Below are positions 34,417-42,900 of a DNA stretch of 64,000 nt, in pieces. The translations under genes and the position numbers were made by a program. The stretch comes from SHVO01 sp050250575 (GTDB lineage Bacteria > Pseudomonadota > Alphaproteobacteria > Rhodospirillales > Rhodospirillaceae), in NCBI GenBank assembly GCA_050250575.1, contig JBFWOJ010000019.1:1-64000 (forward strand). The letters are read 5' to 3'. The notes under the pieces are model-generated. The model was given only the letters and a program-made list of their open reading frames with translations, was not told the DNA's origin and did not search any database. How positions within the stretch are numbered: the first letter of the stretch is position 1; every line of letters begins with the position of its first letter.

Positions 34417-35757
34417 TTACTTGCCGCGGCGAAAATAGAAGGACGACACCTCGATGTGGGAAACCATAATCGCCGGGATGTCGTTCTGAAGCTTCGAAAT
34501 GCGCTTCACGTGCGCGGCGATTTCGGCCGGTTCGATCGGCGGCAGTTTCGTCCGTTGGTAATCGTTCGCTTGGTACGGCAGGAAGCCGTGGGGAAGGTTG
34601 AAGCCGCGCGCGAACCTCCATCCCTCGCTTTCGAGTTTGTCGCACAGAGCGACCAGCGAATTGACGATCGCAGCCGCGGAGGTCTCGCCGTCCAGGTTGG
34701 AGATGTGCTTGCGAAGCGTCCGCATTCCTGCCGCGTGATGCGCGGCAAAGCTTGCCCGGTCTGAGATGAAATTCCTCAGATGTTCGATCAGCGATTTTTC
34801 GTCGCCGGCGCGCGGGCACACCTGATTGGCGAGGTGCCATTCTTGCAACGGGGATTGCGCCCGGCAGTATGAAACCACGGGCTGCCCAAGCGTCAGGGCC
34901 TCAACGCCCGTCGTGCAGCTATTTTGAATCACCGCCTCCGCGGCGAGTAACCACGGTACGACGCCGCCTTCGTACACCGTCTTCACATTGGCATATGGCG
35001 CCGTGAGGTCATGCCAGATGCTTTGCTTTTCCGTCGGATGCGGGCGGACGATGATCGTATGCTCGGGGAATGCGGTGCTCAGCGCGGGGAGAGCGGCCGC
35101 GTAGGACTCGAACGTCGATTTCTCAAAGGCATAAATGTCCTTCAGGATTCTCTGGTCGTTCTTATTGCCGAATTTAAAGGCGCCGACCTGATCGGCGACC
35201 GTGACGATGTGGTCGAACCCGTTCACGGCATTGTATGTGGCGAAATTCGTATTCATGAGGATGAAGCGGCCGCAGCGTGCGCGGATCGCGTTCGCTTCGG
35301 CTTCGAAATAGTTTTGGTTCTCGGGTCGAAGCAGATCCCAACGCGGATTTCCGTGAACGCGGATGTTGTCCTTTGCGTGAGGATATTTTTCCGAAAGGAC
35401 GGCGGCTTGATGCTCGCCCCAGGCGAAAACCATTTGCGCGTACTGCATAGCGTGATCGTGGATGCTCCTGAGGTAGATCTCCGGCATGATCTGTCCTGGT
35501 CCCTCCTCGTCCCAGGCGATGATCGTATGCCCGAGCTTTCGCGCGTATCGCATCGCCTCGGCATCGAGAACATTCAGCGTCTTGAAGGCGAAAATGCCCG
35601 GCGGAAGAATTTTAAGATTGGCGGCCAGGAAAAGTTTGTGGGCCAGGATGACCTGGAAGTTCGCCGCCGCCGCTTTCAGGGTCAGAAAGAGTCGCGCGTC
35701 GAATTCGCGGGCGCGGGTCTCTATCGGCACGTAGAGGATGCGGCCGCCGCCGTCCAT
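34417..35757 (-). CDS. Surface carbohydrate biosynthesis protein, paralog 2
   Basis: A 446 aa protein of the family annotated surface carbohydrate biosynthesis protein. It has a GT-B-like C-terminal half: HTIIVRPHPTEKQSIWHDL, then VYEGGVVPWLLAAEAVIQNS, CTTGVEALTLGQPVVSYCRA and SPLQEWHLANQVC. The first half starts RILYVPIETRAREFDARLFL. It shares about the same layout and many identical blocks with the gene at 36797-38137, so they are duplicates. It is last in the minus-strand cluster. The acceptor sugar and donor are unknown. Confidence 0.78.
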   Translation of the reverse strand: MDGGGRILYVPIETRAREFDARLFLTLKAAAANFQVILAHKLFLAANLKILPPGIFAFKTLNVLDAEAMRYARKLGHTIIAWDEEGPGQIMPEIYLRSIHDHAMQYAQMVFAWGEHQAAVLSEKYPHAKDNIRVHGNPRWDLLRPENQNYFEAEANAIRARCGRFILMNTNFATYNAVNGFDHIVTVADQVGAFKFGNKNDQRILKDIYAFEKSTFESYAAALPALSTAFPEHTIIVRPHPTEKQSIWHDLTAPYANVKTVYEGGVVPWLLAAEAVIQNSCTTGVEALTLGQPVVSYCRAQSPLQEWHLANQVCPRAGDEKSLIEHLRNFISDRASFAAHHAAGMRTLRKHISNLDGETSAAAIVNSLVALCDKLESEGWRFARGFNLPHGFLPYQANDYQRTKLPPIEPAEIAAHVKRISKLQNDIPAIMVSHIEVSSFYFRRGK

Positions 35758-35864
35758 GACACGTCCCTCTGTAAGTCTGCTGCGGGAAGCTTCTTTACCC
35801 TCGCGGCAAGTTGGTCGCCAATGTCAAGCCTGCCGGGCGCCGGCGTGCGTTCCGTGCGGGTCTC

Positions 35865-36335
35865 CTAGGCCCCGCCGTAGCGTGAGAAGATCCGGATATC
35901 GCCGTCGCTTCGGAACGCGATCACGGTGAATGGATCGACCCGGCCGTCAGGCGCTTCCATTCCTGGCGCGCCGATCGGCATTCCCGGGACGGCAAGGCCG
36001 CGCACCAAGTACGGACGTTCCTTGAGCAGCCGGACGATGTCGTCGGCGGGCACATGGCCTTCGATGATGTACTTGTCGACCACGCCGGTGTGGCAGCTCA
36101 TAAGATCGCTCGGTACGTCGAGCTTCTTCTTGATGTCCATGATGCCGTGCGTATGAACGACTTCGACCGTAAAATGCTTCTCGGCGTGTTTCACCCAGTC
36201 GAGACAGCAGGCGCAGTCGGGATCGCGGTAAAGCGTGATCTGGTAGTGCGGCTCGGCGGCGCGCGCGACGGGCCCAAGCACGCACAGCGCGCCGCCCGCG
36301 ATAAGGGCCTTACGACGGCTGAAAGCCTTGTTCAT
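35865..36335 (-). CDS. DUF411 metal-binding exported protein
   Basis: A 156 aa DUF411 protein. The N-terminus has SRRKALIAGGALCVLG, a twin-arginine-like export signal. The mature domain begins ITLYRDPDCACCLDWVKHAE with the family CxCC cluster, followed by MSCHTGVVDKYIIEGHVPAD with conserved Cys-His. DUF411 proteins are associated with copper and other metals. Start ATG 36335 was preferred because it places the RR motif near the N-terminus. It lies between the two sugar-synthesis paralogs and looks unrelated to them. Confidence 0.84.
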   Translation of the reverse strand: MNKAFSRRKALIAGGALCVLGPVARAAEPHYQITLYRDPDCACCLDWVKHAEKHFTVEVVHTHGIMDIKKKLDVPSDLMSCHTGVVDKYIIEGHVPADDIVRLLKERPYLVRGLAVPGMPIGAPGMEAPDGRVDPFTVIAFRSDGDIRIFSRYGGA

Positions 36336-36392
36336 GGCGACGCACCCCCGTGATCGCAATGGTATGGCCTAGCTTAGCATCGGACCGCGACA

Positions 36393-36770
36393 CTACTCTA
36401 CCCCCGGGGTCTGCCGTTCGATGTCGCGTAACCTGTATTGCAACGCAATCATAGCCGCTTTCACGGGCCGCAACCCCAGCCCCGCGAACGCCAGAATGAA
36501 CACCGGCCATACCACGGCATGCACCCATACCGGCGGGCCGGCGAACACCTCGAGCAGCAGGGCGAGGACCGCCGTCAGGATGGACAGCGGCATCATGATG
36601 AAGAAAGCCGGTCCGTCCGCCGTGTCGTGGCCGGCGAAGCTGAGCCCGCAGACGCTGCAACCCGGCCGGACCTTCAGGTAACCCTCGAACAGCTTGCCTT
36701 GTCCGCAACGTGGGCAGCGGGCGCCCAGGGCGGCGACGGCGAGGGGAGCGCGGGGCTTTTCCGAAGGCAT
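36393..36770 (-). CDS. DUF983 membrane protein
   Basis: A 125 aa protein with a zinc-ribbon-like pair CPRCGQG and CSVCGLSF (about residues 19-52) followed by two membrane helices (FFIMMPLSILTAVLALLLEV and WPVFILAFAGLGLRPVKAA). DUF983 genes usually sit next to ctaE/coxC in the alphaproteobacterial cytochrome oxidase locus; here the gene is 18 kb away, in the sugar cluster. The upstream reading frame overlaps the next gene, so the ATG at 36770 was used. Confidence 0.8.
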   Translation of the reverse strand: MPSEKPRAPLAVAALGARCPRCGQGKLFEGYLKVRPGCSVCGLSFAGHDTADGPAFFIMMPLSILTAVLALLLEVFAGPPVWVHAVVWPVFILAFAGLGLRPVKAAMIALQYRLRDIERQTPGVE

Positions 36771-36796
36771 CGTCGGGCTCACGGAAAGGAGGGCGT

Positions 36797-38137
36797 TCAG
36801 CGGCGGAAATAGAAAGCGGACTCCGCAATGTGGGAAATCGTCACAGTCGCGATATCCGGGTGGAGTTTCGTAATACGGATTACCCGTTCTTGTACATCCG
36901 CGGCCGAGATGATCGGTAATTTCAGCCGGCGATACTTGTTGACCGGATACGGTTTGAAGCCCTCGGCCATGGTCATCGTCCGGGCCAGCTTTGTGGCCTG
37001 TTTCTCGTATTTGTTCGCATAAGAGATAAGCGACTTGACGATCGCCTCCGTCGAGGTCTCTCCAGCTAGGCACGAAATATGCTTGGCGAGTGTCCTGCGG
37101 CCGGCCGCATTTGCCTCGCCGAACATCGGTGGGTTGGCGATGAATTTTTTAAGGGACTCGATCAACGACGCTTCGTCGTGCACGCGATAGCAAACTTGGT
37201 TGGCAAGGTGCCACTCCTGAAGCGGGGAGTCGGTTTTACAATAGGAGATGACAGGCCGCCCCAACGTCAGCGCCTCTACGCCCGTCGTACAACTGTTCTG
37301 GATTACCGCCTCCGCCGCCAGCAGCCAAGGAATGACGGTCCCTTCATAGACGGTCTTCACGTTCGGATAGGGCGCCGTTAACGCATGCCAGCGCTCGTGG
37401 TTTTCCGTCGGATGCGGCCGCACCACGATCGAATGGTCCGGGAATGCGGCGCTCAGGGCCGGAAGCATTTCGGCGTAATGGTGAAAGGTCTGCTTTTCGA
37501 ACTCGATGATATCGCTGAGGACCTGTTGATCGGCTTCGTCGTCTTTCTTGAAGGCGCCCGTTTCATCGGCGAGTGTGGCTATTTCCTTGGCGCCGTCCGG
37601 GTGCCAGGCATTGTAGGAGCTGAAGTTTGTATTGATCAGGATGAACCGGCCGAAACGGGCTCGGATCGCCGCGGCTTCCGGCGCGAAGTAGCCACGGTAT
37701 TCCGGCCTCAAGAGATCCCAGCGCGGATTTCCCAAGGTCTGGATGTTGGCTTTCGCTGCCGGGTATTTCCGTCCGAGCGCGCGCGCTTGGTGGCCGCCCC
37801 ACGCGTAGATCCTGCCGACCAGCCCCATGGCTTCGTCGTCGATACCCTTGAGGTAAATCTCAGGCACGATCTGGCCTGGGCCTTCCTCGTCCCACGCGAC
37901 GAGAGCATGGCCGGCCCCGCCGGCCCTGCGCAGGTCGGCGGCGTCGATCTTGTTGAGGGTCTTAGTGATGAAGATGCCACGGGGATAGCCTTCCGCGTTG
38001 AGTGAATGCATCCATTTCGGGCCGAGCAGGACCTGGAAGTTCGCGCTGGCGGCCCTTAATGCGAGCAGCAACCTCGCGTCGAACTCGCGCACGCGATTCT
38101 CAAGCGGAACATAGATAATGCGGCGGGCGCCATCCAT
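36797..38137 (-). CDS. Surface carbohydrate biosynthesis protein, paralog 1
   Basis: A 446 aa paralog of the gene at 34417-35757, same length. Shared blocks include ALVAWDEEGPGQIVPEIYLK, HSIVVRPHPTENHERWHALT, VKTVYEGTVIPWLLAAEAVI and NSCTTGVEALTLGRPVISYC. The GT-B-like C-terminal half suggests a glycosyl- or glycerophosphoryl-type transferase of capsule or O-antigen assembly, as in KpsS/CDP-glycerol-transferase relatives; this is inference. It starts 10 nt after the amidotransferase gene and is directly in the nonulosonate operon. Confidence 0.8.
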   Translation of the reverse strand: MDGARRIIYVPLENRVREFDARLLLALRAASANFQVLLGPKWMHSLNAEGYPRGIFITKTLNKIDAADLRRAGGAGHALVAWDEEGPGQIVPEIYLKGIDDEAMGLVGRIYAWGGHQARALGRKYPAAKANIQTLGNPRWDLLRPEYRGYFAPEAAAIRARFGRFILINTNFSSYNAWHPDGAKEIATLADETGAFKKDDEADQQVLSDIIEFEKQTFHHYAEMLPALSAAFPDHSIVVRPHPTENHERWHALTAPYPNVKTVYEGTVIPWLLAAEAVIQNSCTTGVEALTLGRPVISYCKTDSPLQEWHLANQVCYRVHDEASLIESLKKFIANPPMFGEANAAGRRTLAKHISCLAGETSTEAIVKSLISYANKYEKQATKLARTMTMAEGFKPYPVNKYRRLKLPIISAADVQERVIRITKLHPDIATVTISHIAESAFYFRR

Positions 38138-38147
38138 ATCTTCGGTC

Positions 38148-39413
38148 CTAAATGATCACGTACTCGGTTTGCGCCCCCGCACGCTGCGCGTGCGGCGAGG
38201 TTTTCTCCGGTGTGCGGATGAACGGCCGCACGTTGTCGATCAGCGGGCGCCGCGCCGCGGCGACGCCGGGATCGTTGACGTGGTTGGCGATCGAATCCGT
38301 CACGTGCCAGGCGCCCGAGGCATCCTTCTTCCAGATCGCCGGATCGCGCATGGGTTCGACAAGCGCCAGGATCTCCGCCTCGGACATGCCCGAGGCCTTG
38401 ATGAAGACGTCCATGTCGGACGGGCGTACGTGGTCGTGCTTCGCGACCATCTCGATGCCTTGCTCGCGTGTCATGCGGCCATGGCGGATCTCGGTCGACG
38501 CGTCGTCGGTCGCACGGCCATAGCCGAACTTCAGGTATTTCAGGTAGTCGTGCAGGCCGTTGGCGTGGATGTCGTCGAGCTTGTCGTAAAGATTGAACGT
38601 GCGCTCGCGGAACTGCGCGGTCTCGAAGCCGAGTTCCTCGATCACGAATTCCGTCTGCTTGCGTGCGTTCCAGAAGATGTAGTTGGACAGATAGATGCCG
38701 CGCACACCGGTTTCTTCCAGCTCCTCGTCGGACGGATAGAAGAACGGCGCAAGATCGTAGGGCGTCAGCGGGCAGTCCGGCTCCTGCAGCAGGTCCTCGG
38801 GCTCGAAGCCGCGCATCGAGTGTTCCTGGCGCTTCTTCTTGGTGAACTCGACGAAGTCGTCCTGGTTATGCATGCCCACGAGTTCGCTGTAGCCCTCTTC
38901 GCCCCAGACGATCAGCGGTACGTCGTATTGCACGGCGGCCCGGATCGGGAAGGTCTGGATGCCCGCGTGATAGTGCCAGGTGACGTCGCCGACCTTGCGG
39001 ATCATGTAGCGCGCGATACGCTTGGCCGACCCGGGCGCGGTCGTGAAGCGGACGTTGTTGCAATCCATGCGCTCGATCAGGTTGGCGAGATTGCGCTCGC
39101 CCAGCGGCGTGTTGAAGGTGTGGTTGTAGGAGACGAGCAGCGGGTTCATCCCGTACTTCGTCTTCATCAGCCAGGTCTGATAGGTGCTGTCCTTGCCGCC
39201 GGACACCGGCACGATGCAGTCATAGGGATTGTTCTTGGCCCGCTGCTTCGCCTTGTGTTCGTTCAGGATCTCGATCAGCCAGCCTTCGCGTTCCTTCCAA
39301 TTGATCTCGGGGCGGCTCTCGACCACGCGGCAGCCGGAGCACACGCCGGCGTCGTCGAAAATGATGCCGGGGCGGGCATTGGCGGGATAACAACATCTTT
39401 GGCAGTACTGCAT
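38148..39413 (-). CDS. N-acetyl sugar amidotransferase (WbpG/PseA-like), module 1
   Basis: ATP-dependent amidotransferase (421 aa) that turns an N-acetyl group into an acetamidino group using ammonia. The N-terminus has a likely zinc site, C4xxC7 and C25xxC28. The PP-loop VSGGKDS is at residues 70-76. WHYHAGIQTFP and WGEEGYSELVGM follow. It ends an amidation module with the HisH- and HisF-like genes just upstream (12 nt gap to the latter). It is only moderately similar to the second copy at 45472-46650, so they probably act on different sugars or positions. Confidence 0.86.
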   Translation of the reverse strand: MQYCQRCCYPANARPGIIFDDAGVCSGCRVVESRPEINWKEREGWLIEILNEHKAKQRAKNNPYDCIVPVSGGKDSTYQTWLMKTKYGMNPLLVSYNHTFNTPLGERNLANLIERMDCNNVRFTTAPGSAKRIARYMIRKVGDVTWHYHAGIQTFPIRAAVQYDVPLIVWGEEGYSELVGMHNQDDFVEFTKKKRQEHSMRGFEPEDLLQEPDCPLTPYDLAPFFYPSDEELEETGVRGIYLSNYIFWNARKQTEFVIEELGFETAQFRERTFNLYDKLDDIHANGLHDYLKYLKFGYGRATDDASTEIRHGRMTREQGIEMVAKHDHVRPSDMDVFIKASGMSEAEILALVEPMRDPAIWKKDASGAWHVTDSIANHVNDPGVAAARRPLIDNVRPFIRTPEKTSPHAQRAGAQTEYVII

Positions 39414-39425
39414 GGAGATATCTCT

Positions 39426-40241
39426 CTAAAACGGCCGGTACTTCGGCCGGCGCGGCATATTGACCTTATAGAACTCCGAGCGCCGCATCGGCAGCCCTGC
39501 CGCCATCATATGCTCTTTCGCCTTCTTGGTGCTGTGCTCGGTATAGTGGAAGATATTGCCCGCCGCGGCTGCATCGGCGCCGCCTTCGGTGATGCCGGCC
39601 ACCAGATCGTCCCACTTGCCGACGCCGCCCATCGCGATCAGGGGGATGGGGATGTGGCGCGCCACACGTCGCACGAGGGCGAGGTCGTAGCCGCGCTTGT
39701 CGCCGTCGTGGTCGATGGAATTCACCATGATCTCTCCGGCGCCGTGGTCGGCCGCCGCCTGCGCCCAGCGCACCGCGTCGAGCTCCGTATCGACGGTGCC
39801 GTTCTCCACCACGACCCGATAGCCGGACGGCATGCTCTCGTCGGGGCGTGCGTCGATCGACACCACGACACATTGCGTTCCAAACGCGTCGGCGACATCG
39901 CGGATCAGTTCGGGCGTCCTCACGGCGTTGGTGTTGATCACGATCTTGTCGGCGCCCGCACGCGTGTAGGTCGTCACCATATCGACGTCCCTGATCTTTC
40001 CGCCCACCGTCAGGGGCACGAAGCACCGGCGCGAGAGTCCTTCCACGATCTCGACGAACTTGGCCAAGTGCGCCGCATCGCGGGAAATCTCGAGCACCAT
40101 GATCTCGTCGACCGCCCAGCTGTTGAAGAAGTCGACCGCGGTGAAGGCGTTGCCGATCACATTGGTGCGCTTGAATTTGCGCGTCTGGACGACATGGCCC
40201 TCATTGACGAGCAGCGTGGCGATGAGCCGGTGCTTGGGCAT
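39426..40241 (-). CDS. HisF-like ammonia-channel subunit of a sugar amidotransferase, module 1
   Basis: A 271 aa beta-alpha-8 barrel of the HisF family. The phosphate-binding loops are kept (LTVGGKIRD, MGGVGKWDD). Residue 11, the catalytic Asp in true HisF, is Leu here (RLIATLLVNEG), while Asp130 (VVVSIDARPDE) is present. Loss of Asp11 means it cannot do the histidine cyclase step and fits a role in passing ammonia to the neighbouring sugar amidotransferase. C-terminal extension KKAKEHMMAAGLPMRRSEFY is beyond the normal end. It abuts hisH-like gene with no gap. Confidence 0.86.
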   Translation of the reverse strand: MPKHRLIATLLVNEGHVVQTRKFKRTNVIGNAFTAVDFFNSWAVDEIMVLEISRDAAHLAKFVEIVEGLSRRCFVPLTVGGKIRDVDMVTTYTRAGADKIVINTNAVRTPELIRDVADAFGTQCVVVSIDARPDESMPSGYRVVVENGTVDTELDAVRWAQAAADHGAGEIMVNSIDHDGDKRGYDLALVRRVARHIPIPLIAMGGVGKWDDLVAGITEGGADAAAAGNIFHYTEHSTKKAKEHMMAAGLPMRRSEFYKVNMPRRPKYRPF

Positions 40242-40862
40242 CTACAAACTCAGGAATTGCTCGAACATCTTCATCCCGGAAAGCTGCGACTTCTCGGGGT
40301 GGAACTGGCAGGCGAAGACGTTTTCACGCTCCAGCGCGGCGACGAACGTCAAGCCGTGCGCGCACAGTCCGCTGGCGCAAGCGGCGGCTTCACCCTCGTT
40401 GGGGATGTAATAGCTATGCACGAAATAAACGTCGATCGAAGCGCCCATGCCCTGCGTCAGGCGCCCGCGGCCGGTCAGTGCGACCTCGCTCCAGCCGATG
40501 TGCGGCACCTTGGGCGCGCCCGGCGTTTTGGGAAACCCCTTCACCCCGCCGCCGATCCATCCCAGCCCGGCCTCGGCGCCCTCGTCGCTGCCCTCGAACA
40601 GGAACTGCATGCCGAGGCAGATACCGAAGAAGGGTCTGCCGCGATCGTGGACAGCCTCCTTCAAGGCGCGGTCGAGCCCGCGGGACTTCAGCCCGCGCAT
40701 GCCGGCATCGAAGGATCCCACCCCCGGAAGGATGATCTTGTCCGCGTCTGCCAGCTCCGCCGGCGCGGCAGCGACCTTCACCTTGGCCTCAAAGCATTCG
40801 ACGGCGTTTACGACCGAGCGGATGTTCGCAAGCCCATAGTCGATGATCGCAACCGTCTGCAT
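40242..40862 (-). CDS. HisH-like glutamine amidotransferase, module 1
   Basis: A 206 aa class I glutaminase that releases ammonia from glutamine. The catalytic triad is Cys82 (FGICLGMQF), His188 and Glu190 (CQFHPEKSQLSG). The oxyanion strand PGVGSFDAGM is normal. It stands directly before the HisF-like gene and after the aminomutase-like gene (9 nt). With HisF-like and WbpG-like partners it should feed ammonia to sugar amidation, not histidine synthesis. Confidence 0.87.
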   Translation of the reverse strand: MQTVAIIDYGLANIRSVVNAVECFEAKVKVAAAPAELADADKIILPGVGSFDAGMRGLKSRGLDRALKEAVHDRGRPFFGICLGMQFLFEGSDEGAEAGLGWIGGGVKGFPKTPGAPKVPHIGWSEVALTGRGRLTQGMGASIDVYFVHSYYIPNEGEAAACASGLCAHGLTFVAALERENVFACQFHPEKSQLSGMKMFEQFLSL

Positions 40863-40871
40863 CGCGTCCGC

Positions 40872-42170
40872 TTATCGCACGGAGAAGACCGGCTGGATCG
40901 GCTTCGTTCCGAGATTTTCAGCAAGGCGGCCGCCCGCGAGCTCCGCGGCCACGGCCGCAAGGCTCGTGTCGTACGCCGTAAGCACCTGCTCGATATCGCG
41001 CGTATCGTGGGCGTAGCACACATTGTGGCTCGCCGCGATCAACACGCCGTTGCGCAGCATCTCGCGCAGGAACAGCGTCTTGATCGCTTCCTTGCTGGCG
41101 CGCGGGTCGTCCTTGAACATCAGCAATTTCCACGGCGCAAGGCCGGCGAGGCCGATGACGTGGGCGAGGCCGTGCCTGGCGATGCGCTCCGACGCGCCCG
41201 CCGCCAGGCGCTCGCCGGTGTCCCAGAGCCTCTCGATCACCGGCTCGCGCCGCATCTTGTCGATCACCGCGATCGACGCGGCGAGCGACAGGGTCTCTCC
41301 GCCGAAGGTCGAGGAGAAGAAAATCTCGTTCATCTCAGCCAGAAGATCGGCCCGGCCGACAATGGCGGAGATCGGCATCCCGTTGCCCATGGCTTTACCG
41401 AAGCTCGCCAGGTCCGGTGTGACGCCAAAATGCTCTTGCGCGCCGCCGATGGCATAGCGGAAGCCGGTGATGATTTCGTCGAACACCAGAAGGGCCCCGT
41501 GCTTGTGCGCGATGTCCTTGACGCCGGCAAGGTAACCGTCGGCCGGCGCCGTGGTGTTCATCGGCTCCAGGATCACGGCCGCGAACTCGCCTTTGTGCGC
41601 GGCGAGCAGGCGGTCGAGCGCGCCGAGATCGTTGTAGGGGAATTTGTGGGTCAGCTGGCAAACCGCCGCCGGGATGCCTTTGTTGCGCGTCGTCGAGCCG
41701 ATGTACCAGTCCTGCCAGCCGTGATATCCGCCGACCGCGATGCGGTCGCGGCCGGTATGCGCCCGGGCGATGCGCACCGCCGCCGAAGTGGCGTCGGTGC
41801 CGTTCTTGCCGAACCGCACCGCCTGCGCGCACGGAATGATCTCGACCAGGCGCTCCGCCAGCTGCGTCTCCAGCTCGGTCGCGAGGCTGAACGAGATGCC
41901 GCGGGACAATTGATCGGTGATCGCCCGGTCGACGTCGGGATCGCAATAGCCGAGAACCACCGGCAACAGGCCGCACACCAGATCGACGTATTCGTTGCCG
42001 TCCACGTCCCACACGCGCCCGCCGCGGCCGCGCTCCAGGAACAACGGCGCCGCGTTCTCCGGATACTGGATATGGCTCTTGCTGAAGGTCTGCGAGGCGA
42101 GGGGTATGACCTTGAGGGCGCGGTCGAACAGCTGTTTGCTGCGGTGATAACGGTTGAGCGGCTTGTCCAT
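40872..42170 (-). CDS. Glutamate-1-semialdehyde-aminomutase-like PLP enzyme
   Basis: A class III aminotransferase (432 aa) most like HemL in overall length and motifs: GKNGTDATSAAVRIARAHTG, DEIITGFR with the PLP-ring Asp, and the Schiff-base lysine K259 in ASFGKAMGNGMP. It is embedded between NeuA-like and HisH-like genes with gaps of 3 and 9 nt. A heme role is unlikely here. It may transfer an amino group to a keto-sugar or attach an amino substituent in the surface glycan. Substrate unknown. Confidence 0.8.
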   Translation of the reverse strand: MDKPLNRYHRSKQLFDRALKVIPLASQTFSKSHIQYPENAAPLFLERGRGGRVWDVDGNEYVDLVCGLLPVVLGYCDPDVDRAITDQLSRGISFSLATELETQLAERLVEIIPCAQAVRFGKNGTDATSAAVRIARAHTGRDRIAVGGYHGWQDWYIGSTTRNKGIPAAVCQLTHKFPYNDLGALDRLLAAHKGEFAAVILEPMNTTAPADGYLAGVKDIAHKHGALLVFDEIITGFRYAIGGAQEHFGVTPDLASFGKAMGNGMPISAIVGRADLLAEMNEIFFSSTFGGETLSLAASIAVIDKMRREPVIERLWDTGERLAAGASERIARHGLAHVIGLAGLAPWKLLMFKDDPRASKEAIKTLFLREMLRNGVLIAASHNVCYAHDTRDIEQVLTAYDTSLAAVAAELAGGRLAENLGTKPIQPVFSVR

Positions 42171-42173
42171 GGT

Positions 42174-42896
42174 TCAACCTTTGACGTAAACGTGGGTCGG
42201 ATCCGCGGGAACGAGACCGGTGCCGGCGGCCAGCACACGCAGGATGTCCAGGTCCTCGATGGTATCGACGTCGATCGAGCGAATGCGCGGCATCAGGTGC
42301 GCGCGCAGGCCCGGTCCGTAAAAACTCTTCTGGCGCAGGAACGCTGGCACGGCGACGGCGTAGGTGCTGCCGTTGTCCACGCACAGCCGGCCCAGCGCGT
42401 CCGCGCGTTTGTTGACGAGGTCCGGCCACATGGGCTCGAGCGTCTGGTCGGCGTTCATCCGCAGCGCCTGGTGCGGCGGCATGTCGTAGTCGGTGGCCGC
42501 GAGGGCGAAGTCGCATACGCCCGGATGGAGCAGCGAAACCGTCGCGCGGATATCGCTCGCCAGGCGCAAGGGGCTCGTGGCGTAAAGCACCGCAAAGGCG
42601 TCGTGACTTCGTCCGGCTGCGCGCTCGCGCTCCAGGAAATCGGCGCACACGTCGGCGACCCGCGCGGTATCCGAAGCCAGGTCGTTCGGCCGCATGGAGA
42701 CCTCCGCGCCGTATTTCTCGGCGACCGCGGCGATCTCCTCATCCTCGGTGGAGACGATGACGCGTTCGAACATCTCCGACTTGTTCGCCGCCGCGATGGT
42801 GTAGGCCATGATCGGGTGGCCGTGAAAATCGGCGAGATTCTTGCGCGGGAGGCGTTTGGAGCCGCCGCGAGCCGGGATCAGGGCAAAGCGCAGCAT
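42174..42896 (-). CDS. CMP-nonulosonate cytidylyltransferase (NeuA/PseF-like)
   Basis: Activates an acidic C9 sugar as its CMP derivative (240 aa). The N-terminal CTP-binding motif ALIPARGGSKRLPRKNLADF is diagnostic. FAVLYATSPLR and the C-terminal RSIDVDTIEDLDILR with catalytic aspartates are present. The length fits NeuA/LegF/PseF without an extra esterase domain. It starts 4 nt after the NeuB-like gene ends and 3 nt precede the aminomutase-like gene, so the three are co-translated. Confidence 0.88.
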   Translation of the reverse strand: MLRFALIPARGGSKRLPRKNLADFHGHPIMAYTIAAANKSEMFERVIVSTEDEEIAAVAEKYGAEVSMRPNDLASDTARVADVCADFLERERAAGRSHDAFAVLYATSPLRLASDIRATVSLLHPGVCDFALAATDYDMPPHQALRMNADQTLEPMWPDLVNKRADALGRLCVDNGSTYAVAVPAFLRQKSFYGPGLRAHLMPRIRSIDVDTIEDLDILRVLAAGTGLVPADPTHVYVKG

Positions 42897-42900
42897 CGCA

